Assembly (NCBI RefSeq): GCF_030272615.1
Contig: NC_081410.1
Span: 121,892,640 to 121,956,639, forward strand
Source of the DNA: Cryptomeria japonica
Lineage: Eukaryota > Streptophyta > Pinopsida > Cupressales > Cupressaceae
Length of the DNA stretch: 64,000 nt
Reading direction: 5' to 3'
Shown: positions 1-11,159 of the stretch, one piece after another
Position numbering within the stretch: the first letter of the stretch is position 1
How the letters are laid out: every line of letters starts with the position of its first letter
Notes under the pieces: model-generated
Database searches by the model: none
Told to the model about the DNA's origin: nothing
What the model saw: only the letters and a program-made list of their open reading frames with translations
Position numbers and translations under genes: made by a program

Positions 1-1019
1 AATTTTCTAAGGTCAAATTTTCCACTTTACACCTATATACATTGAAAATTGGCCTGGAGAGAATTAATTAAATACGAATTATTCAATTAATAGATCCTTC
101 ATTTCTTCTACTTATAAATAAATTGAAAAAATTATTTATATAGTTCATTTTCCAAAATTCTTCCTATCATAAATCATTTTCTCCATTTTCCTAATTAAAT
201 GGGCAAATTTAATTTATTTGTCTTATTTAATTATCCCCCCCCCCCCACTTAATTTGAATTTTTTAAATTCAAATTGATCATATGTTTCCTAATCTAAACT
301 ACCCTCCTAACCCTCTAACCTACCATCTAACCTTGGGTTGAATAAACCCTATCCCTTCAAACTACCCCTATTCCAACCTCCTATGGAGTGTCTCTCCCCT
401 CATAAGGACACTTGGACTTCTTGCCACATGTACTCCCTCTTCATGCCACTTGCCCTCTTGTAGGACATGTGTAGCATTTGTTGGATATTTCCTTGCCACT
501 TGTTCTGCCAAGAATGACAAGTGTCATATCTCCCCAAGCCTATCCTAACCTCTTCATCTGTGACCGTCCATCTATCAAAGCTGAATCTAGACCATTGAAC
601 CCTACCACCCAAGCTTATACCTTGGAAAAGATATAAATACCCCCACTTATTCATGAAAGGATCCTTTGCATTTTGGAACTTGGCATACATATTGAGCATA
701 GTTGCATTCATAATTTCTTGCATTTAGCATTTAATTGATCATAGCATAGCAACCATGTTAAGCTAGAATCATGACTATCCCTCAAGAATTTACATTTAGA
801 TCATAGGATCATGGTACAACATACTCGCTCTTCAGGTTATCATCTTGGAGGTCCATCCTACTGAGAGCCAATCAATAGGCCAACAAGGTCCTTGGAGATA
901 GAGGATAATGAGACACCATTGGGGAGTTCTCTTTCACTTTGCTTATTGATTAATTCCTTAATATAATGTCTCATTGGTGTGTTAGGTGTTTTACTTGATT
1001 GATTCACATTCCTAGCATA
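1..1019 (+). repeat. Probable 5' LTR (partial) of the first gypsy element
   Basis: This non-coding AT-rich stretch ends with CATACA a few bases before a PBS-like sequence, as expected for an LTR end. Positions about 60-345 recur, in the same orientation, at about 39,176-39,459, including the runs around TTAATAGATCCTT and CCTAACCCTCTAACCTACC. A 13-base C run lies near 234-246. The LTR start is outside the window and no second LTR was recognised, so the LTR label is an inference. Confidence 0.45.
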
Positions 1020-1026
1020 CATTTTA

Positions 1027-1044
1027 TGGCGCCCACCATGGGGC
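1027..1044 (+). other. Candidate primer-binding site
   Basis: TGGCGCCCACCATGGGGC begins with the TGG expected opposite a tRNA 3' CCA and resembles the TGGCGCC-type PBS of many plant gypsy elements. It lies 8 bases after the putative LTR end. The exact tRNA is not assigned. Confidence 0.45.
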
Positions 1045-1104
1045 CTTGCCCCATTTTTAATATATTTTTTCAAGATTTTATCGATAAGTTAGCTCGAAGA
1101 AATA

Positions 1105-1390
1105 GTCTAGCACATATTCTACAAATATTGGTGCATCAGTCTTAAAGATGAGTGCATCAGAGTTCTATTTTGGCACATCCACTCCCCATATCAACGCATC
1201 TGCCTAACATTTATGCACATGCATAGGATCTAATTGTATTTTTTGCTTTTATATTTTTGAGTGCATTTAAGTAACAAAGTAGCACATAGGAAGTTTATTT
1301 TATCACATTGACTAATTTTATTAGCATGTACGATGAAAGTTTTAGCACATCTAGTCTTTGTTTTAACACATCTATTTCTATTTGCATATT
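1105..1390 (+). repeat. TAGCACAT motif array I (gypsy leader)
   Basis: A degenerate array in the leader just after the PBS contains spaced copies of TAGCACAT, TTAGCATGT, TGGCACAT and TAACACAT, often introduced by a T-rich stretch. Related arrays lie at 2,425-2,790, 34,765-34,920 and 38,598-38,830. Confidence 0.6.
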
Positions 1391-2424
1391 TTAAAATTTT
1401 CAAGTTTTATTTGGAGCTTTCTATTTTGCAGGTACATTTTATGTTGTTGAAGACTAAAATATGAAACTACTAACGGTGTCTGCAGAGGTTGGAGCTATTT
1501 CATTTTGTTAAATTAGGCACCTAGTTTAATTAGAAGGTTAAAGAACACCATGTATTTTGTGCTTGAAATGATAGGTGAGTATGATCTCCTCTTCATTGGG
1601 TGATGTAAAATTCAGACACGTCGCCTTTTTATTCTAGTAGTGCAATACCTTTAGAAGGCCTGCCCTCCCAAGAAGCCCATAAGTTTGGGTGAGAGGGAAA
1701 CGACCTAAGTGGGAATGGCTAACACCAAGTTCTTCCAACCCACTATAAATTAAATGTGGTTTTGATGAAAATTGATATCAACAGAAGTTCTCAGGAATAA
1801 CTCTCCTTCATACCTTCAGATATATAAAACCTTGGTTCTCAATGCTAGGATACCTCTTAATGAATTTTATATCCCAATGCTCTGAACGGATGCCCATACT
1901 AAAGTTGTTAGAATAGAAGCCACCCTTTCAAGCCTTGGTGTGATAATTATCAGTGCAAAGGGATAGAAGGTGATCCCCCAAGACACTCACCATTAGGCTC
2001 CTCGGAGGAAAGGCAAAAATCCTCAGGTTTTTATAGGCTACTTGTAGCCTTCTAGGGAGAGGGTGATTGAGTTATCCTTCTAGTCCTGGAGGCCCCTGCC
2101 TACCACCTCTTGACAATGACAATAGTGGGTACCCCTTCTTAGGGTGCCTACATTTGCATCACAGACATTCCAAGTTGTGGGTTGATTTATCGCATTGTAT
2201 ACAATACTTCAGGCTAGAATTGTTTGAATTATCTTCTATGTGTTATACCCATGGAAATTTGAGCTTTGTTTGAGTCCCATACATACACTCAATATTTAGA
2301 TCATAGGGTAAAACAATTGTTTAACTACTTGCTTTTGTGTTTGTAATCATTATTTAGAAAATAATCCTTTGAAACACACAAACCTTTCATTTCAAAACAA
2401 GATCAAACTATCAAAACATTCTAT
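1391..2424 (+). other. Long untranslated leader, no supported coding
   Basis: No credible protein is encoded here. The stretch around 1,560-2,270 is less AT-rich than its surroundings and lies between two TAGCACAT arrays. Short ORFs show no retroelement motif. It is best read as leader of the gypsy element. Confidence 0.4.
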
Positions 2425-2790
2425 ATCAGGGCATATTAGCACATAAATACAACAAAATAGCACATCGACTAAGAATATTAGCACATAAATCCAACAAAAT
2501 AAGGTATCGACTAAGAAAATTAGCACATCCAGGTAAACATAATAGTGCATAGACCAAACATAATAACGCATAGACCAAACAAATTAGCGCATAGACAAAA
2601 TAGAGTAGTGCATAGACCAAACAAAATAGTGCATTGGAAGCACAGAACAACACATGGAATAAATAGAACAACGCATCAGAGGTTCAAAGTAGCGCACCAA
2701 GGTTAGAGACTAGCACATAGATCAAAATGTTTAACACATACACAGTTTGATTTAGCGCATATACTTGTTTGTTCTAGCATATATTAGACA
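2425..2790 (+). repeat. TAGCACAT motif array II (gypsy leader)
   Basis: About 15 copies of a TAGCRCAT-like core (TAGCACAT, TAGCGCAT, TAGTGCAT, AACGCAT, AACACAT) are spaced roughly every 20-30 bases by short A-rich linkers such as AGACCAAACA. It is an irregular tandem array rather than a simple microsatellite and sits about 360 bases before the gag start. Confidence 0.75.
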
Positions 2791-3148
2791 AAGAGCAAAA
2801 CCCAACATTTGATAGAAAACAAAAATCAGATTCAAATACCCTTTTCAGAGATGAGGTCATTTTCATCATCATAAGATCAATTTCAAAATTAAGAAAATCT
2901 GGTTTTGCACGTGAAACCTTTTAACACAGCTTGGATCAAAAAAAATTGAGTGCATAATTATCATTTTTTATCTCTGATTTTTCAACACAGTTTCATTATC
3001 AAGATTTGTCATCCTTAATCATGAAACATGAGCTTTAAATCAAATCAACTTAGTCTCATCAATAGGATCTCTCCTATTTGACTTGGTTAACACACATCAA
3101 AATTACCCTTGAAATAAAGATGAAAGCTTAAAAACTTTAATCACTTGT

Positions 3149-3361
3149 ATGCCAGTTTTGACTAGAAATCAGAAGAGAAGGCTAAAACAACAAAAACAAA
3201 AACTAAAATCCACAATGGTGGAAGAAGAAAATCCTTTCTTTAATCGATATAGAACACGTGATCAGGATGATGATGATGAGGAAATATCTGAGGAAACAAT
3301 CAAAGAAGCACAACAAGATCCCAGGTTTGGTAAATTCATGGAAAAAGGTATTGGAAACTAA
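3149..3361 (+). pseudogene. gag N-terminal remnant of the first gypsy element
   Basis: A 70-codon ORF encodes a basic N-terminus (TRNQKRRLKQQKQKLK) followed by an acidic run (DQDDDDEEISEE). This is typical of the start of a plant gypsy Gag and fits its place after the leader. The ORF stops at 3,361. Between there and the protease (3,362-3,554) only scraps such as LPHDFDVTQL remain, so the capsid and any zinc knuckle have been deleted. Assignment as gag rests on position and composition rather than a diagnostic motif. Confidence 0.5.
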
Positions 3362-3554
3362 CAAAGAGAAGTAATTTTTAATGTTGGCAAACTTGGGTGT
3401 CAAATTACCTCATGACTTTGATGTGACACAATTGAGAAAAATAAAGGGAGCAAAGTGAACTACGTTTATGACAATGTGATTAACCACCATTCAACATCTG
3501 ATTCACAACAACGTTATTAAAATCAGAGGCAAACAAGAAAGTGCTCTTGTAAAT

Positions 3555-4380
3555 GTGACTACAAGAGGCCAAGATAAAGTCATTTTGAAACGTGCTACAT
3601 CCAAAAAATCCCCTTATCCGAATCAATGTAGCATAGCGGATCGATTAAAAAAGACTCTAGCATATATATCTATATTAGAGATTCTTAAAATCTCACATGC
3701 ACACAAGGAATTTCTAGAGAAAACTCTATTGAATACCAAAGTACCTACCAATTTGGATACCAACCAATTCCAAACCATGGTGGGATATTTAACCACACCT
3801 CACTATCTATCATTTTCTAAGAAAGATGATGTGTCCTTGATTCATCAACACAATGATCTGTTGCATATTGAAGTCTTAATCCTTAAGCATCAAGTCAAAC
3901 GTGTTCTAGTAGATGGAGGGACCGGTCTAAATATATGAACCTTAAATCTTATCCGTGCATTATGATTTTCATAAATTGCTAAAGATCCAAAAAGAAAGAT
4001 CACCATAAAGGCTTATGATGATGAAGAGAGATATTTTGAAGGACTAGTGGTGTTGCCAATCAGAGTGGGACCAATTCAAAAGGATACAATGTGCCAAGTC
4101 CTAGACATAGACTTGTCTTACAACATATTCTTGGGTAAACTATGGATTCATGAAATGCAAGCAATGTCATCAACATATCATTAATGTTTGAAGTTTCCTT
4201 ATAATGGACAAGAAATCACAATTTCAATGGACTCTAATCCCTTCCAATATTGCAGCAACCTCAAACCAGTTCAAGATGTTATTGTTCTGCATAACAAGGA
4301 AGCTCTTGCTTCTACTTCTTCAAGTAATAAAATTCAGATCAATTCTTTGTTAGAAAATTTTGAGAAAAAAAGGTTCAGTT
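3555..4380 (+). pseudogene. Aspartic protease region of the first gypsy element
   Basis: The segment around 3,885-3,937 encodes KRVLVDGGTGLNI, matching the retropepsin active site (D-T/S/G-G) in the form usual in plant Tat elements, where VLIDGGASLNI-like sequences occur. Downstream, in another frame, come LDIDLSYNIFLG and the characteristic W-I-H-E-M-Q-A motif (about 4,140-4,170), then CLKFPYNGQEI. The real polyprotein processing enzyme would have been one continuous segment; here a stop follows the active site directly and at least one frameshift separates the halves. It is non-functional. Confidence 0.7.
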
Positions 4381-4549
4381 GAAAGACAAAGGGGCTGGAG
4401 AGTATTCTTTTGAGAATTCATTATTCCTCTCAAAGTTGCCAATTTCTCCAAGATCATATGGATAACCCTCAACATCCAAACAAGAATCTTCACTGCTAAT
4501 TAAGATTTTTTATGGTGCATTTGTAAAAATAGGTACTCTAGTTGATGAA

Positions 4550-4945
4550 TCTAATGACAAAGATATCCTACAATGGCTCTGCAAAGATAAAGATGAATCT
4601 AAAGAAGAGGCCTCAAATGTCAAGTTACTAACAGATCAATATGGTAATGGATTCGAGATAATGCAAAAGATGGGGTATGATGGAAAAGGTCCTATTGGCA
4701 AAATAAAGGAAGGCATTGTGGAACCAATACAACCTACATCCTCCAATACAAGAGAAAAGACAGGATTAGGATACAATAAAAAGATGAAAGAAGAAGTCAC
4801 TCAAAACCTCTATGAACAAATCCACAGATTGCAAGGCAGTTCTAAAACAGACTCAAATGAATGGGAATGGGATTCACCTTTTGAATGGCCCTTTGAAGAT
4901 AAATATATTGATGTGATACAAACATATGGACTTGTACTCTATTAA
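4550..4945 (+). pseudogene. G-patch domain in the gypsy polyprotein
   Basis: At about 4,640-4,790 the frame reads EIMQKMGYDGKGPIGK, then a conserved spacing to TGLGYN. This is the glycine-rich G-patch arrangement (hydrophobic-M-GY-xGxGxG...GLGY). G-patch domains bind RNA or RNA helicases and occur after the protease in some retroviral and plant gypsy polyproteins. It lies between protease and RT in the same strand and order as the other modules, supporting polyprotein origin rather than a captured host gene. The following acidic linker ends at 4,945. Confidence 0.65.
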
Positions 4946-5032
4946 GGACAAAGCTAAGGGTCTCGATCATTTGAATTTGGATCACAACATATTAACGATG
5001 ACTCTAGTGAGGATGATCAAATACCAATTGAA

Positions 5033-6520
5033 ATGGACAATCTTGAGGAGAGTAACATCCTAGACCTCGACTTGGCTATTGAAAATTGTGACAATGTTTC
5101 TATTATGACCCTTACTACCTTTGATCTTAATCAACCAAATGATTATTTACCCTTGGTACATCCAGAACTCATTGATTGGGAACAAAAGGAACCTCTTAAT
5201 ATATCCATCTTTCCAGATGATGAGGTTATTGTTAACTATCTTTGTCCAGTAAATCCTGAAACAAGTTCCACATGTGAATTCAAATATGAAGCTTATAATC
5301 AAGAGGGTACCAATCCTCTTAGTCTCAAAATGAATAAAACCAACAAAATATGTAATGGTGAAAACCATGCAATGGCGATATTAGATCATGAAAAAGTCAA
5401 AAGAAAGGGTGTATCCAATGGTAAAAACCTCCCGGAGGAGCCAAAGGATGAGAGGCTTGACACTCTTCTAGAACACTATCAAGAAAGATCTTAAGTATTT
5501 ATTGAGCCTCCAGAAGCAATGAACATTGGCACCGAAGAAACAACAAAGATCATACATCTAGTTGCATCACTAACGGAGCAAGAAATACCAAATTTCACCA
5601 AGTTTTTCAAAGAAAGGCAAATCAATTTTTCTTGGTCCTACATTGATATGCTAAGGTTGGATCCTGATTTGATAATGCATCACTTATCTATATCTCCTCG
5701 AACAAAACCAATAAAGAAGAAACTAAGGAAGATCCATCCACACATCCTTATTAGTGAAAGCAGAATTGAAGAAATTGCTAGATGTGGGATTCATCCGATC
5801 AATTGATTATGTAGAGTGGATATCAAACATTGTACTTGTGTCCAAACTAGATAAGAGCATCAAAGTATGCATGGATTTCAAGGATCTCAACAAGGCTTAT
5901 CCAAAGGATGACTTTCTTTTGTCTAATTAGACATCATTGTAGATCTAACAACAAGACATTCTATGCTATCACTCATGGATGGTTTTTTAGGATACAATAA
6001 AATCAAGATAGCACTAGAAGATCAAGATAAAATAGCTTGCACATGCCCTTGGGGTACGTATTGTTGGAATGTCATGGCTTTTTGAATAAAGAATGTTGGG
6101 GCAACCTATCAGCATGCAATGACTATAATTTTTCATGACATGATGCATGTATTCATGGAAGATTATGTAGATGATCTACTAGCAAAATCACTCACCAGGG
6201 AGGGACAACTAGAGGTCTTGGATAAGATATTTCAACATCTATAAAATTTCAATGTGCGACTCAATCCAAAAAAATGTGTGTTCGGAGTCACATTAGGAAA
6301 GCTCTTGGGATACATAGTTTCAGCTAAAGGCATAAAAGTAGATCCAACAAAGGTTCAAGTGATCATGGAAATGTCAGCTCCTCGGAAGATCAGTTAACTG
6401 AGATCTCTACAAGGAAGACTACAATCTATCCAAAGATTCATCTCACAACTGGCTGACACATGTCATCCTTTTACTCAATTTTTACATAAGAATGTTCCTT
6501 TCAAATGGGATGAAAATGTG
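5033..6520 (+). pseudogene. Reverse transcriptase of the first gypsy element
   Basis: An acidic linker (5,033-5,806, stops near 5,494 and 5,806) leads into the N-terminal RT landmark HHLSISPRTKPIKKKLRK. The RT then continues in shifted frames: WISNIVLVSK, VCMDFKDLNKAYPKDDF near 5,865-5,915, the catalytic Y-V-D-D-L-L-A-K-S near 6,165-6,191, and NPKKCVFGVTLGKLLG near 6,270-6,310. The YVDD pair is preserved although the surrounding frame is broken by several stops, for example in the stretch 5,925-6,110. RNA-directed DNA synthesis would have been its role. It is clearly a pseudogene. Confidence 0.8.
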
Positions 6521-7420
6521 AAGAAGCCTGTAATCAATTGAAATGGTATTTGATGAATCCACCTATATTGATGTCACCAATAGAAGGAAAGACACTTTTA
6601 CTCTACATATCAGCTATTGAGGTATCTTTAAGGGATTTACTAGCACAAGAAGATTCTACAGGAAAAGAAAGGGCTATTTTCTACATCAGCAGGACACTAG
6701 CGGGCTATGAACTTAATTACATATTCATTGAAAGAGCTTTTTTAGCAGTGGTGTTTGCTTCTCAAAAATTGTGGCACTATATGTTAACACATATAATCAA
6801 TTTGGTAGCAAAGATTGATCCATTAAAGTATCTACTCAGTAAAGTCACATTAACAGGTAGACTAGAAAAGTGGGTAATGATATTAAGTGAATTTGGCATT
6901 TAATATGTGGATAGAAGAGCAACCAAGGGTCAAGTTTTCATAGATCAGTTAGTTGAAGCACCGTTACAAGTTGATCATCCTATGCACATTGAATTCCCTA
7001 ATGCGGATATTCTCACAATTACTACACACCCTTGGAAAATATACTTTGATGGATCTTACACACAACATGGATCAGGTGTCAGAATCTTATTTGTCACTCC
7101 TCAAGGACATACAATTCTAAAGTGTCTTACAAATTGATGTTCCCATGTACAAATAATGTGGCTTAATATGAAGTGTTAGTCATCGGTATCACAGAAGCAG
7201 TGGAATGAAAAATCACATAGTTGTAGGTCTATAGAGACTCTCAACTAGTCATCAATCAAGTAAATGATTAATATCAAACAATAGATGAAAAGATGATGTC
7301 ATACAAGAGAATGGGAAATGACTTCAAGAAATAATTTGTTGAGATTAAGTTTGAAGAAATTCTAAGGTTGGACAAAAAAGATGTAGATGCCATGGCAACT
7401 ATTTCTTTGCTTCTACAAAT
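6521..7420 (+). pseudogene. Degenerate RNase H followed by archaeal-type RNase H
   Basis: 6,538-6,903 encodes the standard gypsy RNase H: LLLYISAIEVSLRDLLAQ, then RAIFYISRTLAGYELNY and ERAFLAVVFASQKLWHY. The first catalytic Asp expected in the ISDxAxS segment is absent (ISAIEVS). From about 7,030 a second RNase H starts with PWKIYFDGSYTQHGSG, and in a shifted frame continues with a remnant near C-T-N-N-V-A and VYRDSQLVINQ (about 7,150-7,260). Such a degenerate standard domain plus an added archaeal-type one between RNase H and integrase is known in Tat elements. Stops and frameshifts make both inactive. Confidence 0.7.
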
Positions 7421-7649
7421 TCTTGAAAAGAAAAATCATTACGAATCCCAAGTGGAATAATTGTTTACTCCTGCATATGATAGCCTTGATTCCCAAATTA
7501 TTTGCAATCTCGTTGGCCCTAATTCCTCAACCTATGGGATGACCTATACATATCTGAAAGAGAATATCCTTCCACCTAATCTGTCTGAAAACCAAAAATT
7601 AAATTTTATCCATCAAGCAACTTGATACACTCTAATAGTTGATATGCTC

Positions 7650-8790
7650 TATCAATGAGGTCTTGATGGTACTCTCCTTAGATGTCTTGAATGTGATGAA
7701 TCTAAAACCACCTTAAAAGAAGTTCATGAGGGTATTTTTGGTACTCATTCAAGTGGTCCTACTCTAGCTAAGAAGTTGTTACAACTGGGATACTATTGGC
7801 TAAGCATAGAGATGGATTCTTTTTCAGTTTTCTAGAAAGTGCAAGAAGTGTCAAGTTCATGAAAATCTCATACATGCACCTGCACAAGAGCTACAATCGC
7901 TAACATCTACATGGCCTTTTTGTCAATAGGGCCTTGACCTTGTGGGTAAGATTCATCCTCCTTCCTCAAATGGCCACAAGTTCATTATCACAACCACCAA
8001 GTATTTTACAAAATGGATTTAAGCTATCCCATTAACCACCATCACCAGCAAACAAATAGCTTCTTTCATTCTGAATTAGATTATCTGTCGTTATGACATT
8101 CCTATCTCCATTGTCACTGACAATGGTAGACCCTTCAAGAACCAGCATGTGCAAGAACTTTGTGATAAATTCCATATCCAACATCGATTCTCTACACCCT
8201 ATTATCCCCAAGAGAATAACCAAGCATAAGCCTCAAACAAGACCATTTTGAAAATCTAAAAGAAAAATGTCAATGATGTGGGTCGTGATTGGCATGTCCA
8301 GCTCAGCCCCATACTTTGGGCATATCCTACTAGTATCTGCAAACCTACTTAAGCCGCACTATATGCCCTTATGTATGGATCAAAATCCATCTTACCCCTT
8401 AAGGTCGAGTTACCTTCACTCCAAGTATCATTGAAAGGACTCATTTCAGATAAAGAATACCAGGTAGCCAAACTACAAGAGTTGGAGTTGCTAGATGAAC
8501 ACCATCAACATGCTTTTGATCATTTGAAATTTTATCAACAAATAATGTCAAGAAGCTACAACCACATGGTAAGGCCAAGGATGTTTCAAGTTGGTGATTT
8601 TCTACTAAAGGAGAATCCTCGCAATCAAAATGACTGAGAAAAGAAAGAAAATTTTGAGCCTAATTGGCTAGGTCCTTTTTTCATCATATCAGCATATGGA
8701 CCTGGGGCATATCAACTATCTACACCCGAAGGGGATCTATTTGAGTAACCTATCAATAGAATACATCTCAAAAAGTTCTACACTTAAGTC
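7650..8790 (+). pseudogene. Integrase of the first gypsy element
   Basis: The zinc-binding HHCC region is visible as HEGIFGTHSSGPTLAKKLL (7,714-7,770) and CKKCQVHE (about 7,840-7,862). The DDE core follows: GLDLVGKI (about 7,930), IVTDNGRPF (about 8,103-8,130) and the final block TPYYPQENNQA, where the codon expected for the catalytic Glu is TAA at about 8,227-8,229. The C-terminal part (8,371-8,637) encodes YGSKSILPLKVELPS and a GDFLLKE motif, then WLGPFFIISAYGPGAYQL to about 8,785. It would have inserted element DNA; numerous stops show it is dead. Confidence 0.8.
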
Positions 8791-8945
8791 ATCTAATGCA
8801 CAAGTAAAAATAAAAAATACAAAAAATCAAAAAAAGAAAAAATTTTAAAAATTTTAAAAAGCACAAAAAAAAGAAAAAAATCAGAAAAAACAAAAAAAAT
8901 ATAAAAAAAATTAAAAATATGAAAAAGGTGCAATAAAAGCAAGTG
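8790..8945 (+). repeat. A-rich low-complexity tract
   Basis: A long run of A with occasional T, C and G (AAAAAATCAAAAAAAGAAAA-like) immediately follows the integrase C-terminus. It is a low-complexity 3' non-coding stretch with no ORF. Confidence 0.7.
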
Positions 8946-10532
8946 GTGAAAACCTGGAAACATGCGCTATTTGTGATAGATCAACTCTTCCATCTATTGG
9001 TACATAGGTCGTGCATTTGCATTTTCCGCCATCATTATACATATCCATAATAAAGCCTTGTGTAAATAATCAGGCATTGTAGTAGTGTCTCACCATGGCT
9101 TGGTAATCATTGTATATATCCATAATAAAAATATATTTCTGGACTGGGGGCAAAATCCTAAACCTAGTTAAGACAATCCACATTGAGCTCAAAACAACAA
9201 ACAAACGACAGTGAAACAACAATTGTAAAACAATGATCATGAAATTCAACATTGAACATCAATCAAAATTTTGGAAAAACAACTATCAAACTCAGCATCA
9301 AGATTAATAAACAAAACTCAATGGATTATTTCTTCTGAATTATGGTTTAATTACTTTAGTAAGAATGTTTAAAAATTGTATCTTGATTTTTGTTAGCATG
9401 TCTCCTAAGTGACTCAAGCATGTCTTGAACTAGAGGAGCAAGGAAGGAGCACGATATTTTCTTTGTTTGTTTTCTGTGAGTTAATCATTAGTACTATATA
9501 AATTTGTCACATGACGTGATTGGCAAAGTATCATAGAGGACATTTCGGATTTGCATAGGAAAAGGATTAACTCTTGTCTATTTTATGCAAGCAATAATCG
9601 GGTCATCTTGGTTCAATTATACCTCGATGCTTGTATTAACTTGTAATATCCAAATCCATGTAAGCAAGTACTCAGGTCATCATGGTCTAATTTTACCATC
9701 AATCTTTGTACTAACTTACAAAGGCTCAATGATGATAAAAAGCATGAAAAAATGGTCGACTAGATGACAACATTGAATTAATTAGCTTTTGCATATTTAA
9801 GATAGATTGCATTCATATTGTGTCTTGAATTAATTTTCCAAGGATTGAGATTTTAAAATGGTTTTATCTCTCTTATTAAGGGATTGATTACATTATAAGT
9901 TAACAAAAATGATCAATTCATCTTCATTACATTCCATTTCATATCATTTTGTTAGTCCATTTTAGTAAATTTCATTTCATCATTGTAATTATGCATGATA
10001 GTTGTTTCATTTTGTTAATCATCATCATTTTCGGTCATCATTTTATTAGGTTCTTTTTGCATGTAGTTGCATTTAAGTAAGCATTGCATTAGTCATTTTG
10101 TATATTGTCATGTTGCCTATTTTTTTATTTTGAGTCAAAAATGGCTAATTATAGGGTCATTTGTCTTCTTGAAAAAATGTGGTTAAATTGTTGGAAGAGG
10201 AAAAATTTGTATTAAAATTCCTTTGATTACATTATAAAAATAATTAATAAAGAAATAATAGATTTTTTAAAGTTCCTAAAAAGAGGTTCATAGGCATACT
10301 TTCCAAGTGTTTAGGTCAAACAATTTATGCATGATTTGGAGGGAGTCAAAAGTTTAAAATATATAAAGAAAAATTGAGCTTCCACGTAGAAGTTAGGGTT
10401 TTCTTTCTTCACAAAACTTTCTCTCACAGTCTTGAATTCCTCTTATCATGGAAATAAAGCTTTTTAGCGAGATGAACAATCATGCAAAGCTTTTTATGGT
10501 TCAACTACAAGGCCAAGGCAACATTCAAGGAT
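8946..10532. other. AT-rich non-coding stretch
   Basis: No protein with recognisable motifs is encoded. A G-rich purine/pyrimidine run at 9,140-9,151 (CTGGACTGGGGGCA context) could be the polypurine tract of the gypsy element. A duplicated ATATCCATAATAAA lies at about 9,042 and 9,114. From about 9,900 to 10,090 the sequence is CATT/TTCAT-rich low complexity, like 24,140-24,800. The stretch ends at the abrupt composition change at about 10,533. Confidence 0.4.
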
Positions 10533-10540
10533 ACCTTCGT

Positions 10541-10577
10541 CTTCAGGTCAGGGCCCCTCTTGGGAGGGTCCCTTACC
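10541..10577 (+). repeat. Hairpin module 1 at left border (GGGCCCCTC...GAGGGTCCC)
   Basis: CTTCAGGTCAGGGCCCCTCTTGGGAGGGTCCC can fold as GGGCCCCTC/GAGGGTCCC around a TTGG loop. Further copies start at about 13,625, 15,331, 15,975, 16,457, 18,875, 19,538 and 20,017, most followed by CTTCAGCCATCAGG. The copy here marks the left edge of the GC-rich block and the copy at 20,017 its right edge. Confidence 0.75.
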
Positions 10578-10624
10578 TTCAGCCATCAGGTTGGGTTCTC
10601 CTCCACTAGGGAAACATCGAAGTA

Positions 10625-10675
10625 CGAGGCCTAACCAATACCCCTCCTTCAAAATTTGGGGTATTTGGCCTCGGG
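10625..10675 (+). repeat. Hairpin module 3 (GAGGCCTAACCAATCCCCCTCC...TTTGGCCTC)
   Basis: The module starts GAGGCCTAACCAAT and ends with the near-complement ATTTGGCCTC, so the whole unit can fold as a stem. It recurs at about 13,019, 13,265, 14,932, 14,982, 15,057, 16,539, 18,473, 18,526 and 18,600. Several copies also contain an inner perfect hairpin, CCCTCCTTCGGAAGGAGGG (for example 14,999-15,017 and 18,542-18,560). Confidence 0.7.
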
Positions 10676-10915
10676 GAACAAGGGGCAATAACAAGAACAA
10701 GAGACAAGGGACGAGGGATGAGAGACAAGTTGTTCTCTATTGGCTGGAAGGGACAAAGGGACGAGGGACCCACCCCCAGGAAACCTGGGGATTCCCCCCC
10801 CAGGAAACCGTGGGGGGGAGGGAAAAGTTGTTGTCTTCTTGGCTAGGACGAGGGATGAGGGACCCCACCTCCCCCGGGCCCAGGCCCCCCTGCCCCCCAC
10901 TTGACTTCGTCTTCG

Positions 10916-10977
10916 TAAGTAAAGTCTCCCCTTAAGGGGGATACTTCCCTCACTCAGTACTTTAGTCAAGCCCCTCC
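10916..10977 (+). repeat. Hairpin module 2 (AAGTCTCCCC...GGGGGATACTTCCCTCACT)
   Basis: AGTAAAGTCTCCCCTTAAGGGGGATACTTCC folds as a stem with a short loop and is followed by a conserved CTCACTCAGTACTTCAGTCAAGCCCCTCC tail. Copies lie at about 13,815, 15,775, 16,255, 19,337 and 19,815. In two of them the loop is GGTTGG instead of TTAA while the stem pairs are kept. Confidence 0.7.
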
Positions 10978-11159
10978 TCATAATTATAATTTACTAATAG
11001 GAAGGATAATTTACTAATAGGAAGGAGAAGGGACAAGTTCTTTTGATTGGCTAGATAGGACCCCACCCACCAAGACAAGTTTTCTTCTTCTTGGCTGGAA
11101 GGGACGAGGCCCACCCACCCAAGGCAGGTAGAAATAAAGAATGAGAAATCTCATTTAAG

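Larger units (their letters stand above)
1..9151 (+). mobile_element. Decayed Ty3/gypsy element, Tat-type, 5' end off-window
   Basis: A plus-strand gypsy element can be followed in order: LTR-like sequence, PBS near 1,027, a 2.1-kb leader, a gag remnant at 3,149, protease near 3,900, G-patch near 4,660, RT 5.7-6.4 kb, RNase H, archaeal-type RNase H near 7,035, and integrase 7.7-8.8 kb. The presence of the second RNase H assigns it to the Tat group, from knowledge of that family. Every module has stops and frameshifts, and most of gag is missing, so it is long dead. No downstream copy of the 1-1,019 sequence was found, so the 3' limit is set loosely at a polypurine-like run near 9,140-9,151. 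Confidence 0.75.

Noticed and set aside
2425-2790. CRISPR-like array
   Set aside because: Repeats are too short and degenerate with similar A-rich linkers rather than unique spacers, and the window is plant retroelement DNA.
10591-10981. Overlapping 110-114-codon ORFs on both strands
   Set aside because: They are shadows of GC-rich repeat DNA (Gly/Pro/Arg-rich translations), are not kept as ORFs in the other repeat copies and have no motif.
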